Positions 1-9,205 of a DNA stretch of 64,000 nucleotides are shown here, piece after piece. The stretch lies in the NCBI GenBank assembly GCA_037367405.1, contig JAZKJV010005753.1, positions 558,001 to 622,000 on the forward strand. Reading direction: 5' to 3'. Positions within the stretch are counted from its first letter, which is position 1. Every line of letters starts with the position of its first letter. Origin of the DNA: Ottelia alismoides. Its lineage: Eukaryota; Streptophyta; Magnoliopsida; Alismatales; Hydrocharitaceae. The notes under the pieces are model-generated. The model ran no database searches and had not been told where the DNA came from. It saw only the letters and a list, made by a program, of their open reading frames with translations. A program made the translations under genes and the position numbers.

Positions 1-1003
1 AGTTTGATGCCTTTATGACGAGGTAGAATTTCAAGAGGACTACAACAGATCCATGTGTGTATGTTCGATGTCTTCCCATTGGCAGGTTCATTATCCTATT
101 GATCTACGTGGATGGCATGTTGATAGTTGGTCATGATCCTGCGTTGATTGCAAAGCTCAAAAGGGAACTCTCTAGGGAATTTGAGATGAAGGATTTGAGC
201 AAAGGCAAGATAGGAAGAAGCACAAGTTGTGGTTGTCACAAGAGAGGTATGTTGAACGCATTCTGGAGCAGTTCAACATGAAGAATGCAAAGCCTGTCAG
301 CACACCCTTGCCGCTCATTTCTAGTTGACAAAAGAGACATGTACGTCTACTTATGAGGAGAAAGATGAGATGACCAAGATTCCTAACCAGTCTGTAGTTG
401 GCAGCCTTATGTACACCATGGTTTGCACCAGATCTGACATTGCTCATGTCGTGGGTGTGGTGAGCAGATTCATGTCGAATCGTGGGAAGCATCACTGGGA
501 AGCTGTGAAATGGATTCTGAGATACTTGAGAGGGACCTCAAGTATGTGTTTGATTTTTAGGAGGTCAGATCCCAAACTCCGTGGATACACAGATGATGAC
601 ATAGCGGGAGATATGGATCATAGGAAATCAACTTTCGGTTACATTTTCACTTTCACAAGGGGGCGATCTCATGGCAGTCCATGTTGCAAAAATGCATTGC
701 GCTCTCAACGACTGAAGCCGAGTATGTTGCAGCAGCAGAAGCATGAAAAGAAGTATTGTGGTTACAACGATTCCTTGGTGAACTTGGATGTAAAGACAGT
801 GAGCCGATTGTCTTCTGTGATAACCAAAGTGCCATTGATCTGAGTAAGAGCACGATGCACCATGCTCGCACAAAGCATATAGACGTACGATATCATTGAC
901 TGAGAGATACTATTGACAAGAAGCATCTCATTCTGAAGAAAGTCCACAAGATGAAAATCTGTCAGATGTATTGACGAAGGCTGTGACTCGTGACAAGCTG
1001 TAG
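1..1003 (+). pseudogene. Copia element F: decayed 3' part of pol (RT and RNase H)
   Basis: This is the C-terminal part of a Ty1/copia polyprotein, cut by the window edge. The frame at 57-281 gives the end of reverse transcriptase. Its catalytic box reads YVDG instead of YVDD, with a GGC codon at 114-116. A frameshift follows near 210, then a stop near 326. The frame at 325-690 gives the TNT1/Tork-like connection (SLMYTMVCTRSDIAHVVGVVSRFMS, quoted in part: VGVVSRFMS) and the start of RNase H (GYTDDDIAGD, then RKSTFGY). Further shifts follow, and the reading ends with a TAG at 1001-1003 just before the polypurine tract. The broken frame and the lost catalytic aspartate show it is dead. The assignment to Copia is firm. 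The lineage (Tork/TNT1-like) rests on sequence resemblance only. Confidence 0.85.
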
Positions 1004-1070
1004 CTCTATAGAGAGCTGAGCGGTGTCACCTCTCAGTGATTATCTTTTTGGAGACACCTCCCCATTGAGA

Positions 1071-1083
1071 ACGGAGGGGGAGG
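1071..1083 (+). promoter_or_regulatory. Polypurine tract of Copia F
   Basis: The purine-rich run ACGGAGGGGGAGG lies two bases before the 3' LTR. This is the expected position of the plus-strand primer. The TG of the LTR starts at 1085. Confidence 0.75.
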
Positions 1084-1084
1084 T

Positions 1085-1749
1085 TGTTGGGAACATTATC
1101 CATTCCCAAGTGGAGTCTTATTCCAAATAGGACTAGAAGAGTCCTACTTCGAATAGGACTAGGAGAGTCCTACTCCAAATAGGACTAGGAGAAGAGAGAG
1201 GAGGCAAGAGTACTATAAATAAGACCCCATGCATGGCATTGGGGATCATCCCAACTCAAGCATCTCTCCCTCTCTTCTCTCTTAGTAGGGAGAGAAGCCA
1301 CCCACGTAAGGCGTGAGGATTAGTCCTTGCAAGGCACGAACAGCAGCCCGTAGGGGCGTGAAGAGCAGTCCGCAGAGGCTAGAGGTGCATCCGCGCGAGG
1401 AAGAATCGTGCACAAGGAGAAGCAACAGTATCGTGTTCTCCAAGTACAATGTGACAATTATCTGATTTTATTCTTGTAACTGAGCCTCAGTTTTGTTGGT
1501 CAACAAAACTGAAAAGATATTGTGCCCTCTTATTTTTCCGACCTAGTGGACTTGTTGCTGGTCGTCGTGCCCCGCGGCTTTTCCCCCTTTCCCACATCGA
1601 AGAGGATTTCCCCAAGTAAAATTTCTAATCTCTTTGTGGTTTCTTGATAATCATGTTACGATTATTTTGCTTGGTTCTTGTGTGGGGAACGTTCCGCTGT
1701 TAATCATCCTTTGCGGGACAGGTTTATGGAACCCCTTGATTTCCCAACA
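1085..1749 (+). repeat. 3' LTR of Copia F (665 bp)
   Basis: The LTR starts TGTTGGGAA and ends TTCCCAACA, a perfect 9-bp terminal inverted repeat with canonical TG...CA ends. It follows a polypurine tract and the end of pol. A TATA-like TATAAATA lies at 1214-1221, so the U3/R boundary is probably a short distance downstream. The 5' LTR lies outside the window, so the target site duplication cannot be verified. Confidence 0.9.
1121..1195 (+). repeat. Minisatellite in the LTR U3 region, about 3 x 26-27 bp
   Basis: Three imperfect copies of a unit with the core AAATAGGACTAGGAGAGTCC lie just upstream of the LTR TATA box. Short tandem repeats in this part of U3 often carry enhancer activity in TNT1-type elements; that role here is inference. 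Confidence 0.7.
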
Positions 1750-2752
1750 ACCCCAACCCAGTTCAACCCAGCCCAACCCAATAACCAAACATGCCCTTCC
1801 TATCCTCTATTCTAGGGCCTTATACTTGCCCTGAACAAGCCTCAAGAGTCTAGCATCAAGGCTTTCCATAAAGCTTTTGATGTTGTTGAGACTTGTTTTG
1901 GTTGTCTCTAAATGTACTCATGCGTATTTCTTTTCATTGTGGTGCTCGAAACTTCTGATGGTATGATTATAGGAGGCTGGGCAATGCAATATTGCCGAAA
2001 TCCTCAATAATTTATTTTTCAAATTTAAATCTATTTTTGGAAGGAAATTCCAAAGGTTTAAGTTGTCATAAATGAGTCATAGAAAGCAGTTGGGATGTTA
2101 ATGAATCCCATGGGCCTTAATTTCCATTTTTTCTATTTAAAAAGGAAGAAGTGCATGTGCTTGTGTCAGATATCGATGTAACAGCTTCTGGCTGGCTTTA
2201 ATGTTTCTTCTTACCTTCGAATCTATGGGATCAACACGGTTGATCTAGATTTACAGTCGGAGATGATGCCGATATGATAGTGCCAAAATTAGTGGATTCA
2301 AAGTCAATTTAACTTTGTTGATTCAAATCTGGACATAAATATTTCGATATTTATTTTCATATTTAAATCAACAAATTAAATTGATCTTTAAGCCTCTAGA
2401 CCATTGCACGGATTAAAGGACAAAAGTTTGGCTAGTAGAAAATAAACGGTTCGTCCCTTCCTGCTTAAGTAAATCAAAACTTTACTTTATTGCGATTAAT
2501 AAGAAAGCGGAGAGGAATGCAGATTACTTCCAATTGATAAAAGAGTTGTGTGTAACCCCCGGGTTTGAATTAATATCCCCGATATGACGGTGCGTGTGTT
2601 GATTTCAAAGAAGTTGCCTGAAGTCAAGATACCTACACTGCGATCATTGGCTCAGCTGGATTTCTTTGGAGCCATCTTATCACAAAGTAGCCTTTTTGTT
2701 TTGTTTACGTGTGTGGGATTGGAAGAGTTCGTCACTTTTTAACAAGCGGAGG

Positions 2753-2755
<3 letters not shown>
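1750..2755. other. Upstream region of the NLR gene
   Basis: No coding potential is visible. It begins with a short degenerate array of CCCAACCCA-type words at about 1750-1790, directly outside the LTR. AT-rich host sequence follows. The promoter and 5' leader of the downstream NLR must lie here, but no TATA box or splice site stands out enough to assign a transcription start. Confidence 0.4.

Positions 2756-2793
<38 letters not shown>
2756..2793 (+). repeat. (GA)n microsatellite abutting the NLR start codon
   Basis: An uninterrupted run of about 19 AG/GA units ends at the ATG at 2794. It would form the last bases of the 5' leader of the NLR mRNA. GAGA tracts in plant leaders can bind BBR/BPC factors; any such role here is inference. 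Confidence 0.9.
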
Positions 2794-2799
<6 letters not shown>

Positions 2800-5700
2800 C
2801 TTTTCTTAAAGATAAAGGCTGTTATGAGGTCCCTGATCGAGAAGCTGCCTGAAGCTGTTATGGATCATCTTTTCTCACTCCTGATACCTGCTGTTGGCAT
2901 TCTGCTCATGAATATTGTCCGAGTTGTCGCCGCTAAACTCTTCGGAATCGTAATACCTGCTGCTCGCATTCTGTTCATGAATATTGTCCGAGATGTTGCG
3001 GGTAAACTCTTCGGAATCGTAATACCTGCTGTTGGCTCTCTGTTCATGAGGATGGTCAAAGTTGTTGCAGGTCAATTCGTCCGATTGCTGGTCTCTGCAA
3101 AGAATCAAGTCTCCCTCGTCCTCCATCTGGAAGACGAGATCGACTCCCTGAGGAAGCAACTGCCGGATCTGAAGGCGGTGATACTGCGTGCGGAGGTGAA
3201 GCCTGAGACCGAGGAGATGCGAGTAGGTTTCAAGGACTTCGTCAAGGAAGCGGAGGGCGTCTTGGTTGAATTCGATGCGATAATTGCGCCTCGACTTCGT
3301 CGGAATGAAGTTGCAAATCTGCCACCCACTGGATTCAAGACCCTCTTGAAGGTATGTGGCTACCTCCCTTCATCCTCAGGTCTTGGTTTGCTCGTGTTCT
3401 ATGTGAGGATTGCTGTTAAAATTAAGGGGTTGTTCGGTGAGTTGGACAAACTGAAGAGCGATCTCGATAGTCGTCGGTTGGTGTCTAGTGCAATGGAGTG
3501 TCTGGATGTTTTGAGCGAACACACTCATGAGGCGGTAGAATTGCGGAAGAGATTGTTCTGCTTTGTCGGGAGAAAGGAGATGAAGGAGCAACTTATGAAG
3601 GAACTCTTGTCGGAACCTTTATCTAAACCTTCGGTGGTCCTCGTAACCGGAATGGTTGGCATAGGCAAGACCACTCTTGTTCAGTACATCTCCCGTCTGC
3701 CCGAAGTTGTGAAGTTCTTCGAGTTCATAAATTGGGTTCGCATGAGTGATGAAGTTGATCCCAAAGCAGTCATGGGAAACATCCTTGGTCAAACTATAGA
3801 CAACATGTTGGAGGGTAAAAGGTTTTTGATTGTGTTAGATGATTTAAGGAGTGGAGAATTAAGTCGTTGGAACGAATTGTGGGGTTTGTTAAATGAAGGA
3901 GGTGAAGGAAGCAAGGTCGTCATCACATCTCCAGATAAGGAGATTCACCGAGAACTTGGTGACATCTCCTTGAAATCATATGAGTTGGATACTCTTTCTG
4001 ATGAGGAGTGCCTTAAGATCTTCGAGTCCTATGCCTTTCCTGATGGAATGCCTTCAAGTTCATGTGGATCTAACATGACAAGCAGATTGGAAGAGATCGG
4101 ATGGCAGAACGTATGCAAGAAGATCGAAGGAATTCCTTCGACAGCAAGGGTGCTTGGATCCTTGCTGAGGAATGAAACCCCGGGCGCTGCGTGGAATAAT
4201 GTGCTTGAACGATATGATGGTATCATGCCGGTTCTTAAGCGGTACCTACGTCTTCCCTCACATTTGAAGCAATGCATGGCAATTTGTATGTTGCTTCCTG
4301 AGGCCCACATTCTTCATGAGAAACATGTAGTTTGGATGTGGATTGCATGTGGTTGCGTCCAGCCCAAGGGCGACGAGAAGTTAGAGTGTATTGGAGGAAG
4401 CTATTTCAATGATCTAGTTAAAGCCTCCCTCATAGAACAAGCTCCTAATTACGAGGGAAAGTGGCGTATACATGATCTACTCCGTGACCTTGCCATAAAA
4501 GTCAGTGAAGCAGGATACTTCATTCCAAATGGCATAGTTGCAATTGGGCGAGTGTTGATACAATGCAATTCCATATCTACAGACATTTCAAAGTATCAAC
4601 TTCAGTATGCTAAGGTCCTTGCATTTAGCAGTGTTCAGTCGATAGTAGAGATAAATTTCGCTAGCATGATACAACTCCGCTATTTAGATCTATCTGAAGT
4701 TCACATTTATACTCCGCCCGAATCGATATGTAGCATTTACAATTTGCAAACACTGTTATTACATGATATGGTAGAGAATTTTCCCTTGGATATGTGGAAG
4801 CTTCCCAACTTACGTCATCTGGTTGGAGGTCCATACTTAAGAATGGCTGGAATCGGCAATTCCACATCACTTCAAACCATCAGCAACTTTAACTTGTTCA
4901 TGGGAAAAGATATAGAAGAGCTTGCGCATTTAAATGAACTTCAGGGAAAGCTTACGATCAACCATCTCTACTGTGTCCACACCAGGCAGTCTGCTTCAGG
5001 AGCCCAATTAAGTAATAAAAAATACATTAAGGAACTTGTTCTAGATTGGGAGCACCCTACATTGAGGAGTGACGAGAGGCAAGATGGCATACTGGAGGAC
5101 CTCTGTCCGCATGGAGACCTCAGCGTTCTAGAAATCAATGGCTACATGGGAGATCGGCCACCGAGTTGGATGGGAGCGAAGCACCTATCGAATCTGGTTA
5201 GACTTAGTTTGTCAGACCTCCACCATCTGAAGGAGTTACCACCTTTGGGGCATCATAGTAACCTTCAGTTTTTGTCAATTGATAACTTAAGAAATGTCAG
5301 ATGTATTGGGACTGAATTTTACGGCAATGAAGCAGACAAATTCCCTGCCTTAGAAGAGTTGCATTTGAAAAATATGCCTGCATTGGAGGAGTGGAAGGGA
5401 GTTTGTTGCGATCGAGCCGCATTTAATAAATGGTTTCCTTCCATAGAACTTTGGGAGGTTTCGAATTGTAGAGAGTTGACGAAGATGCCTCACATTCCGC
5501 AAAATCTGAAGAGGTTGCTTATATCGTCAACCGGATTGATGGTCCTTCCTGAATCATATTCTTGTGATCTTAAACTAGAAGAGTTGAACATCCGTTCATG
5601 CCATTCTTTACGTCCCGACAAGTGGTTTCAGAAATACGAAATAACTCATCTCTCCTCTTTGGAGCTGTGGAAAATTGACAAGTGTGCTGAATTGGTCATT

Positions 5701-6012
5701 AAATACGACCCTGATCGTCTGAGACTCCTCTATATTCGAGATCTGGCTGCACTCAAATCCATCACATTATCACAATTTGGCTGTCGGCTTTCTGACGGGA
5801 GATTTAACCATGAACAGCCATCTACAATTCTGCTCGAGTGCTTAGACGCGTTAAATCGCATGACTATCGAAAATTGTAGAGATGGGAAGATTACGGCTGG
5901 ACGTCTCAAATTAACATCCGTATTATGCAATAAAATTTCATTGTTGCAAGAGGGTGGATCGAAGTTTGTGCCCTGTAGAGAGAGCACCGTCTTATCTGGG
6001 TATTTCGACTAA
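2794..6012 (+). CDS. CC-NB-LRR disease-resistance-like protein (Rx/RGA type), intronless, 1072 aa
   Basis: This is a probable intracellular immune receptor of the plant NLR family. Domains in order: a hydrophobic triplicated N-terminus (residues 31-99); an Rx-like coiled coil (about 105-260) in which the EDVLDEF-type motif is degenerate (AEGVLVEF); an NB-ARC with P-loop GMVGIGKTT (286-294), kinase-2 FLIVLDDL (D349, D350), an RNBS-B-like VVITSPD, a degenerate GLPL box (GIPSTAR, about 445), an RNBS-D-like block (CMAICMLLPE) and the MHD motif as IHD (559-561); then LRRs from about 640 to 1000. The stretch between P-loop and kinase-2 is about 15-20 residues shorter than in typical RGA proteins, and the RNBS-B arginine and kinase-2 tryptophan are missing. 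Full-length frame and usual family length argue for a real gene. The degenerate motifs leave open a helper, regulatory or decaying copy. The start is the first ATG after the GA tract. Confidence 0.9.
2884..3090 (+). repeat. Three tandem 69-bp units coding for a 23-aa N-terminal repeat
   Basis: Units at 2884-2952, 2953-3021 and 3022-3090 encode residues 31-53, 54-76 and 77-99. Each starts IPA and continues with a hydrophobic pattern, for example IPAARILFMNIVRDVAGKLF. Units 1 and 2 are nearly identical; unit 3 has diverged. The repeat expands the segment before the Rx-type coiled coil and makes it strongly hydrophobic or amphipathic, which could favour membrane association or helix stacking (inference). 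Confidence 0.85.
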
Positions 6013-8409
6013 AAGTGGATCCAATATTATTTTCTGCAAGTCTCTTCGTGTTCGTGTTTGAAGAAAGGAGATTACCAGGATACTCCTGCCCACCTTCTTC
6101 CAATGGACATGACTTGCATAGAAATGTAGCTGCAGGTAAAGCCTTGCTAATTTGTTTCTATCCATCTTGTGGACCTTTGCATCGTCAGAAATTCAGCTGT
6201 GTTTTATATCTGAATTGCCTGAGAAGTGACTGTTTCAAGATTTCATGTTCACTAAAAAAAATGGACTATAATAATGTTTTTTTTAAATCCATCATTAAAT
6301 CAGTCGTTGTTTTTTTTTTAAATCCATCATTAAATCAGTCGTTGTTAAATATAAGGTGACGATATTATCAGTTGCGAAATGATTTTTTACTTGAGATTAA
6401 CAACAAATGTCATATCTGTCACTATGTCATTAATAGCGCATATTCGTTGCTATTTTTTAAAAAATTAGCTACTTATCACTACTTATTTAATTTAAAATCT
6501 AGCGGTGATTAGTTAAAATTTTGAAAATATTATGGAGAAGTGTTGATATATGTATACTCTCTAATGTTATTCGTTGCTAATCTTAGGTAAAAAAATAACT
6601 TGTAACGATTAGTATCGTTGCCTTATATTTAAGAACAGATGATTTAGTGATGGATTTTTTACTGGTTATAATTACTACAATATTTTAGGTGAAACAGAAT
6701 GATGATTTGAGGAAGAATTCTTTTGAGGAAATGATACAATTATGAGTTTTCTTTCTTCTGCTCGTTAAATGTTAAAATTTCTAATGTAAAAAATGAGGAT
6801 TCATTGTTATATCGTTTGATGATACATTTATTCTTACAAACGCACGAATATATCTGCTACAATATCATCTTAATTTGATTCTTAAGATTTTGCAACAATT
6901 TGAATGTTATTATGTTCATTGTATCTAGTAACGAATTATATGATGGTTATCTTAATTTTGATCTTCTCATACAAATTTCTTCTAATTCCAGTAAAGTTAA
7001 TAATGATTAATACACATTATAACTCTAACACAGGAACCTTTGCAGGAAATGAACAACACTTTCCGATTTGTATTTCCTCGTTATTCTATGTGATCAAAGA
7101 TCTTCTATCATATTCTTGTAAAGGAATAAGTAATCAAAGCTTCTGTTCATCTCCACAGAGATCAAAAATCATTATGATCCGCTTGTGATTTTATATGGAA
7201 ATTTATGTTCTATAAAGAGTAAAGGATCGTCCTACTTAACAAAGGAGCAGGTAAGTATTCGCTTGCAAATTAAGTTCATTTTTCTATTAAAGGAAAAAAA
7301 TTATTTCAGTTGTCATATATTACTAGTGCTCTTTAACAAATTCAAATGTATTATACCTTATTTGTTTTAGGTATAATTGAGGATAAGGAACACAAAATAA
7401 GTGGAGTTTATTCTATTTGTAGCAACTTAGTTCCATTACAACGGAATTGATTTAATGCAATGAATAATTCAATATCGGTTCTTCTATCTTAAATATACAA
7501 GTACATGAATGCTACTCCTGACTTGATTCTATATGTTCGAAATAAATAGCATATTCTTCATTATAATCCTAGTAACGATTAAGATAACAACGCTTATTTA
7601 TTTGTCTTTTCTTTCAATCATTGATAAATTTAACAATGATTAATATGGATTTTAAGTTAACATATACATTTCGTCATATGAACCTATAGAAACGAATACG
7701 ACATTCCCTGCTAATTACAAGAAGAAAAGCTAGTTGTGCAATACACAATATTCATTGTTATATATTTAACATTAGAAAGAATGACTATGAATACCCAAAT
7801 ATTTACTCATTGCCATAGGCCATTTTGTTATAGTGTTCTGCGCCCAAGTAAATATTGATTAAGGAAAAGTGGCTCCAATAACTTGTCGAATTCGAGCTCA
7901 ATTAGACCTTTGATTGACCTCCAAAATTGTTTAAGCTAAAGTTATCAGGTAAGAACATTAGTTTCTTGGGTATTTGATGTGTACTATTTTGAACAACATA
8001 TCTGCAAGACCCTCTAGTACTAACATTATTCGATCATTTTTCTCTAGTTATATTAATGGTTTCATCTCTCACACACTAGATTCAGTAATTCTAAAGATAT
8101 CAGCTTTGTGATCATTTGTAATACGATGATATACATCCAAGTTGTTATCGAGAAAAAGTTGCGTGATGTGTTGTAAACCCAAAATGCCTCATCCCAAGTT
8201 AAAGTGGTATGCATCTAAACTTAACTAACTACATTCAACTTTTCCTTAGGATGTGATGTAGTACTGAATACTCTAGGATGCTTGAAGTCTTTTTCGATTT
8301 GTTCCAAGGATAATAACGAAACAAGAAATGTGAAATGAGAAATATTAGCTGATGTAACTACATTATCTCCATATTGCTTATACAATGTGATAAATCTCCT
8401 CACTTTTGT
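6013..8409. other. AT-rich 3' flank of the NLR
   Basis: I see no gene here. The NLR 3' UTR must begin in this stretch. A donor-like CAG|GTAAAG occurs near 6132 and an acceptor-like TTTGCAG near 7040, so a spliced 3' UTR is possible but unproven. Degenerate repeated words containing AGTAACGA and ATGATTAATA near 6925-7010 and 7565-7650 hint at older transposon remains. Confidence 0.4.
6320..6657. mobile_element. MITE-like element with about 88-bp terminal inverted repeats
   Basis: The left arm (6320-6407) and the reverse complement of the right arm (6570-6657) match at roughly 80% over 88 bases. Both start AAATCCATCA and share TTAAATATAAGG. The element is about 340 bp with no coding capacity, typical of a non-autonomous foldback or Mutator-like MITE. 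The first 35 bases of the left arm are also tandemly duplicated outside it (6285-6319). No clear target duplication was identified, so the superfamily is unassigned. Confidence 0.65.
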
Positions 8410-8592
8410 ACCTTTCTCTCATTAAAATGGAACCACAGAAAGTCCTAAACTACATATAAAAATGTTATAGTCTACATCTATCTTATTTCAGTATTTTCTT
8501 TACAAACACAAGAAATCTTAAAAAGTTAGAGTTTAGCATTATTTTAGTCTAGCAATCTGAAGAAGATAGAGCTTAAGCTTATATGAAGCAAC

Positions 8593-8935
8593 TGATAGAT
8601 CTATAACATTAATTAAGAAGAATAGATCTAAGATACTTAAGGGTTACCGGAAGCCATCGCAGCGGAAATTGAAGTCGAGACGATGGGAGTTCCTTCTCCT
8701 TCTCAACTCTTGCCCAATGTGCTTGAGTAATGGATCCTCAATGATTCATTGGTTGAGGGAGAGGGGACCCAATACATATTTATATAACATGATGGTTACC
8801 TATCCATTAAGGTAACCAGCAAAAGCAACCTCCCAATGATGCATCCTTTCATCATTAATCATGAGCCACAAAAATAAGAAATAAAATTAAAGTTGGCAAC
8901 TACCATATATGGTAGTTGCATGTTAATTTCTTACA
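8593..8935 (-). repeat. Copia D LTR, copy 1 (3' LTR of D1 at the left end)
   Basis: In element orientation the LTR starts TGTAAGAAATTAAC and ends ATAGATCTATCA, 343 bp. It contains a 24-bp perfect palindrome (8896-8919) and a TATATAAATA-like box (8776-8785 on the opposite strand). The five bases outside it (8588-8592) are GCAAC, and those outside the far LTR at 36542-36546 are GCAAG. These are a likely target duplication with one change. Confidence 0.88.
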
Positions 8936-9205
8936 TTCTCCCACTTGGCTCATGTAGAAAATTTGTTGCTTTACATTTGTCAAGTTAAGCTCTATTAATA
9001 TGAATCTTGGTGGCAGATACCTTTCGAGCAAATATATCCTTCCAAGCATTACAATACCAATAGTTTGCTTAACATGACAAATCTTTATGTGTTAATATCC
9101 AGATATTAACACGGGTCCTTTCTTTATGTCTGTTCATTAATTGCATGCTACTAAAATATAACAGACAATAAACAAAAGATCATTATACCAAAACTTAAGG
9201 TACAC
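8936..9205 (-). other. 3' noncoding stub of Copia D1, split by gypsy A
   Basis: This begins with the complement of the Copia polypurine tract (element sense AGCCAAGTGGGAGAA) and continues to TACAC at 9201-9205, where gypsy A begins. The same stretch occurs uninterrupted in D2 (30624-30915), which shows the empty site. Confidence 0.8.

Noticed and set aside
6015..6359. A 114-codon frame directly after the NLR
   Set aside because: It runs through the tandem-duplicated MITE end and poly-T tracts and has no protein-like composition. It is 3' flank.
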